Source: Pseudomonas parafulva
GTDB lineage: Bacteria; Pseudomonadota; Gammaproteobacteria; Pseudomonadales; Pseudomonadaceae
Direction of reading: 5' to 3'
DNA length: 64,000 nt
Assembly: GCF_000800255.1 (NCBI RefSeq)
Contig: NZ_CP009747.1
Span: 4,092,001 to 4,156,000 of the forward strand
The position numbers and the translations under genes were made by a program. This document shows positions 54,386 to 62,105 of the stretch, piece by piece. The notes below the pieces were generated by a model. It saw only the letters and a program-made list of their open reading frames with translations. It had not been told where the DNA came from and searched no databases. The first letter of the stretch is position 1; every line of letters starts with the position of its first letter.

Positions 54386-55783
54386 TTATTCGGGAGCGAA
54401 GATCTTACCCGGATTCATGATGCCGTTCGGATCGAACACCGCCTTTATCGCTTTCATGCAGGCGATTTCCGCCGCCGAGCGGCTGTAGCCCAGGTAATCG
54501 CGCTTGGTCATGCCCACACCATGCTCGGCGGAGATCGAGCCGTGGTAACGCTGGACGATCTCGAATACCCACTTGTTGACCGTGGCGCAGGAGGCGAAGA
54601 ACGCGTCCTTGCTCATGTGTTCGGGCTTGAGGATGTTGAGGTGCAGGTTGCCGTCGCCGATATGGCCGTACCAGACCACTTCGTAATGCGGATAGTGCTC
54701 GGCCACCACCGCATCGATGTCGCGCAGAAACGCGGGCACCTTGGACACGGTCACCGAAATGTCGTTCTTGTACGGGGTCCAGTGGGAGATGGTCTCGGAC
54801 AGGTACTCGCGCAGCTTCCACAAGTTCTTCAACTGCGTCTCGCTCTGGCTCATCACTCCGTCGAGCACCCAGCCCTGTTCCACGCAGTGCTCGAACGTGG
54901 CCAGTGCTTCGTTGGCCACCTCATCGGTGCTGGCTTCGAATTCCAGCAGGGCGTAGAACGGGCACGGCGTCTCGAACGGTGCAGGCACGTCGCCGCGCTC
55001 GAGGATTCTGGCCAGGCCCTTGTCGGAAAAGAACTCGAAGGCGGTGAGGTCGAGCTTGCCCTGGAAGGCATGCAGCACCGGCATGATCGAGTCGAAATCC
55101 GGCGTGCCCAGCACCATCGCCGTGAGGTTGCGCGGGGCGCGGTCCAGGCGCATGGTGGCCTCGACCACGAAGCCCAGGGTGCCCTCGGCGCCGATGAACA
55201 GTTGGCGCAGGTCGTAGCCGGTGGCGTTCTTTATCAGGTCGCGGTTGAGCTCCAGCAACTCGCCGGTGCCGGTCACCACCTTCAGTCCCGCCACCCAGTT
55301 GCGCGTCATGCCATAGCGGATGACTTTGATGCCGCCGGCGTTGGTGCCGATGTTGCCGCCGATCTGGCTCGACCCACTGGAGGCGAAGTCCACCGGGTAG
55401 TACAACCCCTGCTCTTCGGCGAACTGCTGGAGCTGGCGGGTGATCACGCCCGGCTCACACCGCACGGTGCGGTCGAAGGGGTTGAAGTCGAGAATGCGGT
55501 TCATGCCGTCGAACGCCACCACCACCTCGCCATTGGCCGCCACGGCAGCGCCGGACAGCCCGGTGCGGCCGCCCGAAGGCACCAGCGCGACCTGATGGCG
55601 ATTGGCCCAACGGACGATGGCCTGGACCTGCTCGACGGTCTTGGGCAGCACGATGGCCGTGGGCGCGGGCGGGTAGTGCTGGGTCCAGTCCTTGCCGTAG
55701 GCCTCCAGCGAGGCGGGGTCGGTGAGGACCTTGCCAGGGTCTACCAGGGTCTTCAGCTCATCAATTACCGCGTGGTCGGTCAT
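54386..55783 (-). CDS. FAD-binding oxidoreductase (D-2-hydroxyglutarate dehydrogenase-type)
   Basis: A 465-residue flavoprotein of the FAD_binding_4/FAD-oxidase_C class. The FAD-binding motif PSGGRTGLSGAAVA is near residue 75, SGSSQIGGNIGTNAGG follows, and the C-terminal HIGDGNLHLNI and SISAEHGVGMTKRDYL carry the metal and substrate His residues. Divergent orientation to serA is telling: SerA-type enzymes make D-2-hydroxyglutarate as a side product, and this enzyme can re-oxidise it. The start is ATG 55783; ATG 55807 is the alternative. Confidence 0.85.
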   Translation of the reverse strand: MTDHAVIDELKTLVDPGKVLTDPASLEAYGKDWTQHYPPAPTAIVLPKTVEQVQAIVRWANRHQVALVPSGGRTGLSGAAVAANGEVVVAFDGMNRILDFNPFDRTVRCEPGVITRQLQQFAEEQGLYYPVDFASSGSSQIGGNIGTNAGGIKVIRYGMTRNWVAGLKVVTGTGELLELNRDLIKNATGYDLRQLFIGAEGTLGFVVEATMRLDRAPRNLTAMVLGTPDFDSIMPVLHAFQGKLDLTAFEFFSDKGLARILERGDVPAPFETPCPFYALLEFEASTDEVANEALATFEHCVEQGWVLDGVMSQSETQLKNLWKLREYLSETISHWTPYKNDISVTVSKVPAFLRDIDAVVAEHYPHYEVVWYGHIGDGNLHLNILKPEHMSKDAFFASCATVNKWVFEIVQRYHGSISAEHGVGMTKRDYLGYSRSAAEIACMKAIKAVFDPNGIMNPGKIFAPE

Positions 55784-55967
55784 CGGCAGAACTCTCGAAC
55801 GATTCATGGTCACCCTGAGCACTCTTCACCTGTCGGGATAAGCTCAGACGGTGTCGCGTATGCTAGCATAGCGCCCCCGCCGATCGTGCTAAGGCCCGTC
55901 CAAAGCCCGTCGCCGCGCCGCTTTGCCCCTCTTCGCCATTTTTTCTCCGGGATACAGGTTTACGCAG

Positions 55968-57197
55968 ATGAGCAAGACTTCTCTCGACAAGAGCAAGATC
56001 AGGTTCCTTCTTCTCGAAGGTGTCCATCAGAACGCCGTGGACACCTTGAAAGCTGCTGGCTACACCAACATCGAGTACCTCACGGGCTCGCTGCCGGATG
56101 CCGAACTGAAGGAAAAGATCGCCGATGCCCACTTCATCGGCATCCGCTCGCGCACCCAGCTGACCGAAGAGGTCTTCGACTGTGCGAAGAAACTGGTCGC
56201 GGTCGGTTGCTTCTGCATCGGCACCAACCAGGTCGACCTGGGCGCGGCGCGCGAGCGCGGCATCGCGGTATTCAACGCGCCGTACTCCAACACCCGTTCG
56301 GTGGCCGAACTGGTGCTGGCCGAAGCCATCCTGCTGCTGCGCGGCATCCCCGAGAAGAATGCCTCCTGCCACCGTGGCGGCTGGATCAAGAGCGCGGCCA
56401 ACTCCTTCGAGATCCGTGGCAAGAAGCTGGGCATCGTCGGCTACGGCTCGATCGGCACCCAGTTGTCGGTCCTGGCCGAGAGCGTGGGCATGCAGGTGTA
56501 TTTCTACGACCCGCTGACCAAATTGCCGCTGGGCAACGCCACCCAGGTCACCAGCCTGAACGAATTGCTCGGCCTGGCCGACATCGTCTCGCTGCACGTG
56601 CCTGAGCTGCCCTCCACCCAGTGGATGATCGGCGAGAAAGAAATTCGCGCGATGAAGAAGGGCTCGATCCTGATCAACGCCGCGCGCGGCACCGTGGTCG
56701 AGCTCGACCACCTGGCCAACGCGATCAAGGACAAGCACCTGATCGGCGCCGCCATCGACGTCTTCCCGGTGGAGCCGCGCTCCAACGACGAAGAATTCGA
56801 AAGCCCGCTGCGTGGCCTGGACAACGTGATCCTGACCCCGCACATCGGCGGCTCCACCGCCGAGGCGCAGGCCAACATCGGCCTGGAAGTGGCCGAGAAG
56901 CTGGTCAAGTACAGCGACAACGGCACCTCGGTGTCCTCGGTCAACTTCCCTGAAGTGGCCCTGCCGGCGCACCCGGGCAAGCACCGTCTGCTGCACATCC
57001 ACGAGAACATTCCGGGCGTGCTCAGCGAGATCAACAAGGTGTTCGCCGAAAACGGTATCAACATCTCCGGCCAGTTCCTGCAGACCGACGAGAAAGTCGG
57101 CTATGTGGTGATCGACGTCGACGCCGAGTACTCGGACCTGGCGCAAGAGAAGCTGCAACAGGTCAAAGGCACCATCCGCTCGCGCGTACTGTTCTGA
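55968..57197 (+). CDS. serA: D-3-phosphoglycerate dehydrogenase
   Basis: A 409-residue enzyme opening the serine pathway. The NAD-binding GIVGYGSIGTQLSVLAESVGM is visible in part, with catalytic Arg in INAARGTVVE, Glu in the IDVFPVEP region, and His in LTPHIGGSTAEAQ. The C-terminal ACT domain (residues 335-409, IPGVLSEINKVFAENGINISGQ) gives serine feedback. The start is ATG 55968. It is divergent from the FAD oxidoreductase. A 26-base GC hairpin with a GAAA loop follows the stop. Confidence 0.95.
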   Translation: MSKTSLDKSKIRFLLLEGVHQNAVDTLKAAGYTNIEYLTGSLPDAELKEKIADAHFIGIRSRTQLTEEVFDCAKKLVAVGCFCIGTNQVDLGAARERGIAVFNAPYSNTRSVAELVLAEAILLLRGIPEKNASCHRGGWIKSAANSFEIRGKKLGIVGYGSIGTQLSVLAESVGMQVYFYDPLTKLPLGNATQVTSLNELLGLADIVSLHVPELPSTQWMIGEKEIRAMKKGSILINAARGTVVELDHLANAIKDKHLIGAAIDVFPVEPRSNDEEFESPLRGLDNVILTPHIGGSTAEAQANIGLEVAEKLVKYSDNGTSVSSVNFPEVALPAHPGKHRLLHIHENIPGVLSEINKVFAENGINISGQFLQTDEKVGYVVIDVDAEYSDLAQEKLQQVKGTIRSRVLF

Positions 57198-57204
57198 TCG
57201 ACAG

Positions 57205-57230
57205 GACCGGTCCGGGAAACCGGACCGGTC
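57205..57230 (+). terminator. hairpin after serA
   Basis: An 11-bp perfect stem (GACCGGTCCGG with CCGGACCGGTC) capped by a GAAA tetraloop starts 7 bases after the serA stop. No T-run follows. It is a probable transcript end or 3' stabiliser. Confidence 0.6.
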
Positions 57231-57402
57231 GCAAACAGGCTGCGCACTCGCCTACCGCCTGTTCAGAAATATCCCTACTGAAAAATTCCCCGCCTGCCTC
57301 AAACATACGCCCGATATCGGGGTCATAGGCAGCGTTCGACCCTGGCCGACCCAAAAGCCTTGGCGAGCTGACTTCATCTGCCGAGAATCAGAAGGGAATT
57401 CC

Positions 57403-57936
57403 ATGCGTTTGACCACTGGCCTGCTGCTGGCAGCCCTCATCAGCCCACTGGCCCAGGCCGAGCTGATCGACGAAATCAACGACCGGGGCGAGTTGCGCAT
57501 CGCCGTGCAGACCGACAACGCCCCTTACGCGTTCAAGAAAGACGAGCAGTTGACCGGCTTCGATATCGAGTTCGGCCAGGAACTGGCGCGTGAACTCGAC
57601 GTGCGCGCGCAGTTCGTCGAAGCGCCGGCCGACGAGGTGCTGCCCGGCGTGCAAAGCGGCATGTACGATATCGCCCTGACACCGGTAGCAAGTCAGTCCG
57701 CCAGCCAAGGCGCGCTCGACCTGAGTCAGCCGTTCGCCGAAAAGACCTTGGTCATCCCCTTCCAGAAAGACAACCCTGCGTTCCAGAGCGCGTTGAACAA
57801 TGCATTGCAGCGGCTCGAGGACAGCGGACGAACCGCCGAGCTGGAACACAAGTGGCTCGACCCCGAGACGAAGGCCGAGACGGCGCCGTCCGTCACTCCA
57901 GCGCCTGCCGAGCCTCCTCCAGCTCCAGCTCACTGA
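57403..57936 (+). CDS. shortened periplasmic substrate-binding protein
   Basis: A 177-residue protein with a signal peptide (MRLTTGLLLAALISPLAQA) and the first lobe of an amino-acid-type binding protein (RGELRIAVQTDNAPYAFKKDEQLTGFDIEFGQELARELDV, given in part; then VQSGMYDIALTPVA). After DLSQPFAEKTLVIPF it jumps to the C-terminal helix (NNALQRLEDSGRTAELEHKWLD). About 70-80 residues of the second lobe seen in SBP_bac_3 proteins are missing. A Pro/Ala tail follows. It may bind no ligand, or act as a sensor. It overlaps the convergent DUF523 gene by 44 bases. Confidence 0.75.
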   Translation: MRLTTGLLLAALISPLAQAELIDEINDRGELRIAVQTDNAPYAFKKDEQLTGFDIEFGQELARELDVRAQFVEAPADEVLPGVQSGMYDIALTPVASQSASQGALDLSQPFAEKTLVIPFQKDNPAFQSALNNALQRLEDSGRTAELEHKWLDPETKAETAPSVTPAPAEPPPAPAH

Positions 57937-58384
57937 ACACCCGCACGCCCTCACGGCGCAACAGCGCAGCCACCACCCCTTCGCCCGGCACCTTCACACC
58001 GCTGAAGGTGCCATCGTAGGTCAGTTGGTTGCCGCAGGACGGGCTGCCGGACTTGAGCACCGCTACCCTGATCGCATGCCGTCGCACCAGCGCCAGCGCC
58101 TGTTGGGCGCCGCCGAGAAACGCCGCGCTGACATCCTCGCCGCTGACCGTGATCACCTGGGTCTGCCCGTCGAGCACCTGGCCACCTTGCCCCCCGCGAA
58201 TCTCCGCCGCCGGCCGTGGCGTGGGCAGCCCGCCAGCCACTTCCGGACACAGCGGCACCACCCGGCCTTCGGCCTGCCAGCGCCTGAGCACCTGCGGATG
58301 GCCACTGGCGCGCCCGTCGTAGCGCACCGGCTGGCCCAGCAGGCAGGCGCTGACCAGGACCTTCGGCAAATCAGAACGGATCAT
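57893..58384 (-). CDS. DUF523 family protein
   Basis: A 163-residue protein with Cys motifs typical of DUF523: VSACLLGQPVRYDG near the start, PLCPEVAGGLPTPR, and KSGSPSCGN. The Cys residues probably bind a metal or Fe-S cluster; function is unknown. The start is ATG 58384, inside the end of the upstream 2OG-oxygenase gene (14-base overlap); GTG 58390 is possible. The 3' end overlaps the convergent binding-protein gene. Confidence 0.82.
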   Translation of the reverse strand: MIRSDLPKVLVSACLLGQPVRYDGRASGHPQVLRRWQAEGRVVPLCPEVAGGLPTPRPAAEIRGGQGGQVLDGQTQVITVSGEDVSAAFLGGAQQALALVRRHAIRVAVLKSGSPSCGNQLTYDGTFSGVKVPGEGVVAALLRREGVRVFSELELEEARQALE

Positions 58385-58994
58385 TGCCACGCCGCCTGAA
58401 CCAGCCGGTCAGCGACAGGCGTTCGCGCGTCGCTGGCAGCACTTCGTGGGGTATATCGCCGGACAGGAACACCACCAGGCTGCCCGCTTGCGGCTGCACG
58501 TCACGCTCGACGCCATCGGCGAGGAACATGCGCAACTGCCCGCCCTCGGTCGGTTGCCAGTCGTGGTTGAGGTAGAGCACCGCCGAGACCATGCGCCGAT
58601 CGTCGTCGCGAAAGCGGTCCAGGTGCTTGAGGTAGAACGCCCCGGGCGGATACAGGGCGAAATGGCACTCGAAATCCTCGAGCCCGAGGAACAGGCCGCG
58701 ATTGATGGCCAGGCGCAGGGTGTCCATCAGTTCCAGGTAGCGGTCGCACGGCTCGGCCTGGCCGGGATCGATCCACTGGATCTGGTCGCCGCGAATCGCT
58801 TCGCGCACTTCCTGGCTCGCGCCCCTGCCGACGCCGGCGGGATTGAGCTCGCCCTCGGCATGACGGCGACGGCATTCGGCCGCCAGCGCACGGGCCAGCG
58901 CGTCGGGCAGGAAAAGCGGCTGTTGCGACCAGCCACGGGTGGCCAGGTCGTCGACCACGGCCGACAGCAGGGGATGTTCAAGGGGATTAGGCAT
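58371..58994 (-). CDS. 2OG-Fe(II) oxygenase family protein
   Basis: A 207-residue oxygenase. The iron-binding His-x-Asp is in FYLKHLDRFRDD, and the distal His with the 2-oxoglutarate Arg is in GDIPHEVLPATRERLSLTGWFRRR. It resembles the SM-20/prolyl-hydroxylase-like bacterial enzymes. The start is uncertain: ATG 58994, 59003 and 59006 are all in frame. It overlaps the DUF523 start by 14 bases. The substrate is unknown; protein or amino-acid hydroxylation is the usual chemistry. Confidence 0.8.
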   Translation of the reverse strand: MPNPLEHPLLSAVVDDLATRGWSQQPLFLPDALARALAAECRRRHAEGELNPAGVGRGASQEVREAIRGDQIQWIDPGQAEPCDRYLELMDTLRLAINRGLFLGLEDFECHFALYPPGAFYLKHLDRFRDDDRRMVSAVLYLNHDWQPTEGGQLRMFLADGVERDVQPQAGSLVVFLSGDIPHEVLPATRERLSLTGWFRRRGNDPF

Positions 58995-59115
58995 GGCGCG
59001 CATCATATCCATTCGCCCCGAGCGCGCACAGCGCCGCTTGGCCGAGAAGCGCGCGGATATCTCGACAAGGCCTGCCGCCCCACGGACAATGGCGACCTGC
59101 CGACAGGAGTCCTGA

Positions 59116-59868
59116 ATGCGCCGTCTGTTTTCCCTGCTTCTGCTGATGATCTGCACCATGCCTGTCTGGGCAGACAGCCTCGACCAGTTGTACAAGGCCG
59201 CGGGTTGGCCTGAGCAACGCGCCCATTTCAACGACGCCCTCGGCGCCGCCCAGTTGCGCTACCGCAACAGCCTGCCTCCAGCGCTGTTCCAGGCCCTGGT
59301 CAACAACAGCAATCAGCGCTTCCAGGCCCAGGCCATGGACACCCGCGCCCAGGCCCAACTGCGCGCCAAGCTGAAGAACCCGGCGCCCGCGCTGGCGTTC
59401 TTCCAGTCCTCGGTCGGGCGCAAGGTGGTCGCCGCCGAGTTGCTGGCCACCCGCAAGGATCAGTTGGCCAAGAACGCCAAGGGCCTGCCCAGGATCGAAG
59501 CCAGCGACAACCGCCTGCTGGCCATCGGTCACCTGGCCCAGGCGCTTCCGGCCCGCGAAGCCGGCGCGGAAGTGAGCCTGGCCATCGCCGGGGTCGCCGC
59601 CGACAGCCTCAGCTCGATGATTCCCGGCCTGCTCGGCAACGGTCAGGCGCAAGGTTTGCTCGACAGCCAGCGCCAGCGCCTGATGAACGAAATCGGCGAA
59701 GACCTCAACAACACGCTGCTGTATGTCTACCGCGACCTGAGCGACGACGAGCTGGAGCGCTTCGTCGAATTCGCCGAGTCGGCGCCAGGCAAGGCCTACT
59801 ATCAAGCCGCCCTGGCCGCCGTGCGCGCGGGCCTGGCCGTGGGGCAGAGCAGCGCCGAGCTCAACTGA
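59116..59868 (+). CDS. DUF2059 family exported protein
   Basis: A 250-residue protein with a signal peptide (MRRLFSLLLLMICTMPVWA). The C-terminal DUF2059-like region (DLNNTLLYVYRDLSDDELERFVEFAESAPGKAYYQA, given in part) is helical and ends in YYQAALAAVRAGLAV. Function is unknown; location is periplasmic. It overlaps the convergent hydrolase gene by 8 bases. Confidence 0.75.
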   Translation: MRRLFSLLLLMICTMPVWADSLDQLYKAAGWPEQRAHFNDALGAAQLRYRNSLPPALFQALVNNSNQRFQAQAMDTRAQAQLRAKLKNPAPALAFFQSSVGRKVVAAELLATRKDQLAKNAKGLPRIEASDNRLLAIGHLAQALPAREAGAEVSLAIAGVAADSLSSMIPGLLGNGQAQGLLDSQRQRLMNEIGEDLNNTLLYVYRDLSDDELERFVEFAESAPGKAYYQAALAAVRAGLAVGQSSAELN

Positions 59869-60790
59869 GCAGGCGCTGGTCGAGAAAGGCGAAGTAGCAC
59901 TGGCGGATGTCCGGCAGCTCATTGGCCAGGTGATGCCGAGCCTGGGGCAGCAGCAGGATGTCCGGTTCGTCGAACTTGTCCTTGAGCACCTTGAGGTTGT
60001 ACGGCCAGTCCACCGTGCCGTCGGCCTCGCCCTGCACGACCAGCAGCCGACGCCCACTGTGCGGCGCCGCCTCGATGCGCCGGACCCAGGCCATCAAGGC
60101 GCCGACCCACGCCGTGGGCAAACGCCGGGGCTGTAGCGGGTCGTCCTGCAGGAAGGCGAGAAACGCCGGATCGTTGGTGTTGGCGGTGAAGCGCCGCTCG
60201 ATGCCATCGACGAAATGACGCAGCACCCGGTAACTCAACTTCGACCAGCCCCAGGCCCGTGGCCGCACCAAGGGTGCCAGCAGAATCACCTGGCCGTCGG
60301 CCGGGCTCTGCTCGGCGCAATGCAGCAGGTGATCGATCACGATGGCGCCGCCAGTGCTCTGTCCACAGAGATGCCAAGGCCGCGGCAGGTCGAGCAGACG
60401 CGCCTGCTCGAACAGCGCGTGGAGCACCTGCTGATACACAGCGAAGTCGGCGATGCTGGCGCGTGCGCCGCTGGACAGGCCGTGCCCGGGCAGGTCGCAG
60501 GCGATCACTGCGAAGCCTTGGCCCAGCGCCCAGTCGATCACGTGGCGGTACAGGCCCATGTGGTCGTAGTAGCCATGCAGCAGGAACAGCGTCGCCACCG
60601 GCGCCTGCGGCACCCACACCTGCCCTGCCAGGTCGAAGCCCGCCACGCTGAAGCCGCCCAGCCATGACATCACCGGCAGGTCGAGTCCGTAGAAGCGCTG
60701 GTAGTCCTGGGCCTGCGGCGACAGCGGCGGGCGAGTGGCCAAGGGGGCGAAGCTGGCGCGCAGCAGGTCGGGGTGAAAGGTCGGCAGCAT
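59861..60790 (-). CDS. alpha/beta hydrolase
   Basis: A 309-residue alpha/beta-hydrolase. The oxyanion region is LHGYYDHMG, the nucleophile elbow is CGQSTGGAI (Ser), and a late Asp (EADGTVDWPYN) and His (PQARHHLANELP) complete the triad. Sequence is close to lysophospholipase/monoacylglycerol-lipase-like proteins. The substrate is unknown. No signal peptide is seen, so it is probably cytoplasmic. It is divergent from the thioredoxin-like gene. Confidence 0.82.
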   Translation of the reverse strand: MLPTFHPDLLRASFAPLATRPPLSPQAQDYQRFYGLDLPVMSWLGGFSVAGFDLAGQVWVPQAPVATLFLLHGYYDHMGLYRHVIDWALGQGFAVIACDLPGHGLSSGARASIADFAVYQQVLHALFEQARLLDLPRPWHLCGQSTGGAIVIDHLLHCAEQSPADGQVILLAPLVRPRAWGWSKLSYRVLRHFVDGIERRFTANTNDPAFLAFLQDDPLQPRRLPTAWVGALMAWVRRIEAAPHSGRRLLVVQGEADGTVDWPYNLKVLKDKFDEPDILLLPQARHHLANELPDIRQCYFAFLDQRLLS

Positions 60791-60912
60791 CGAAAAGTCC
60801 GCAGTCGCGCAAGTATTGATCTGCGATATTCAGCTCTGCGTCCGGCCATGGCAAGCTGACGACTTCGTCCGGTGCTCGATCCAGAGTGCCGCCGCCCCAT
60901 CGCGGACACTCC

Positions 60913-61467
60913 ATGAAGACCCTCAGTACCCTGCTTGCCGCCCTGCTCTGCGCCGCCGCCCTGTGGTGGGCCTACGACAGCTTCCAGTCTCGCTACCTGC
61001 GCACCTTCGACGATTCCGCCACGCTGTTCGAGGGCGGCACACTGCGCCTGCCGGCCGGGCTCGCCGGGCCGGGAGCGATCCGGGTGGTGCACTTCTGGGA
61101 CCCGGCCTGCCCGTGCAACGTCGGTAACCAGCAGCACCTGGCCGAGCTGGTCGAGCACTTCGCGCCCCAGGGCGTGACCTTCCATGTGCTGCGCAAGCCC
61201 GGCAGCCATGGCCAGCTTCCGGCCAACCTCGACGCCCTGCAACCCCTGGCCGAGCTGCCCGGCAGCGAACAGCTTCCCGCCTCGCCTGCCGTGGCCATCT
61301 GGGACCGCGAAGGCCGGCTCGCCTACTTCGGCCCCTACAGTGCAGGGGCGGTGTGCAATTCGAGCAACAGCTTCATCGAACCGGTACTGCGCGCGCTGCT
61401 GCAAGGCCGCCATGTCGATGCCTCCAACGCCCTGGCCAGCGGCTGCTACTGCCCCTGGCGGTCCTGA
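60913..61467 (+). CDS. thioredoxin-like (DUF6436-type) membrane-anchored protein
   Basis: A 184-residue protein with an N-terminal membrane anchor (LLAALLCAAALWWAY) and a thioredoxin-like domain: VVHFWDPACPCNVGNQQHLAEL carries a CPC motif in place of CxxC. Further Cys occur in GAVCNSS and GCYCPW near the end. The start is ATG 60913. Its stop directly abuts the stop of the convergent acetyltransferase gene, with no spacer. A periplasmic redox role is likely. Confidence 0.72.
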   Translation: MKTLSTLLAALLCAAALWWAYDSFQSRYLRTFDDSATLFEGGTLRLPAGLAGPGAIRVVHFWDPACPCNVGNQQHLAELVEHFAPQGVTFHVLRKPGSHGQLPANLDALQPLAELPGSEQLPASPAVAIWDREGRLAYFGPYSAGAVCNSSNSFIEPVLRALLQGRHVDASNALASGCYCPWRS

Positions 61468-62019
61468 TCAATCACGCACCCGCGCCGGATTACCCACCAC
61501 CACCGCGCCGGCCGGCACATCGCGGGTGACCACACTACCGGCGCCGACCACGGCGTCGTCGCCGATGGTGACGCCCGGCAGGATGATCGCCCCACCGCCG
61601 ATCCACACGTTGTTGCCGATCGTCACCGGCCGCCCGCTTTCCAGGCCCGTGCGGCGCATGGCCGGATCCAGCGGATGGTCAGCGGTATAGATCTGCACCG
61701 AGGGCGCGATCTGGCAGTCGTCGCCGATGCGCACCGGCAGCACGTCGAGAATCACCACGCTGAAGTTGATGAACGTGTTGCTGCCCACGCTGATGTTGTA
61801 GCCGTAGTCGCAATAGAACGGCGGGCGGATCACCACGCCCTCGCCGACCTCGGCGAAATGCGCTTGCAGCAAGGCATGGCGCGCCTCCTTGGGCAGCAAG
61901 GCGCTTTCGCTGTAGCGCTGCATCCAGCGCTTGTTGGCCATCTGCTCGGCCTGAAGCTCGGGACAGCCAGCGTGATAGAGCTGCCCGGCCAGCATCTTCT
62001 GTTTTTCGCTCAGGGACAT
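61468..62019 (-). CDS. sugar O-acetyltransferase (maltose/galactoside type)
   Basis: A 183-residue left-handed beta-helix acetyltransferase of the Maa/LacA/NodL family. The N-terminal helical lead ([15 protein letters not shown]) and hexapeptide repeats ([41 protein letters not shown]) are visible, with the catalytic His in YTADHPLDP. It uses acetyl-CoA; the physiological acceptor sugar is unknown. It is divergent from the penicillin-acylase gene. Confidence 0.88.
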   Translation of the reverse strand: MSLSEKQKMLAGQLYHAGCPELQAEQMANKRWMQRYSESALLPKEARHALLQAHFAEVGEGVVIRPPFYCDYGYNISVGSNTFINFSVVILDVLPVRIGDDCQIAPSVQIYTADHPLDPAMRRTGLESGRPVTIGNNVWIGGGAIILPGVTIGDDAVVGAGSVVTRDVPAGAVVVGNPARVRD

Positions 62020-62105
62020 GGAAACTCCTGCAGGGGTCTGTTCTTCGAGGCGCCTTTGCGCTGATCATCTGACCTCGCACACCGCGCAAAATCACAGGGA
62101 GTCCC

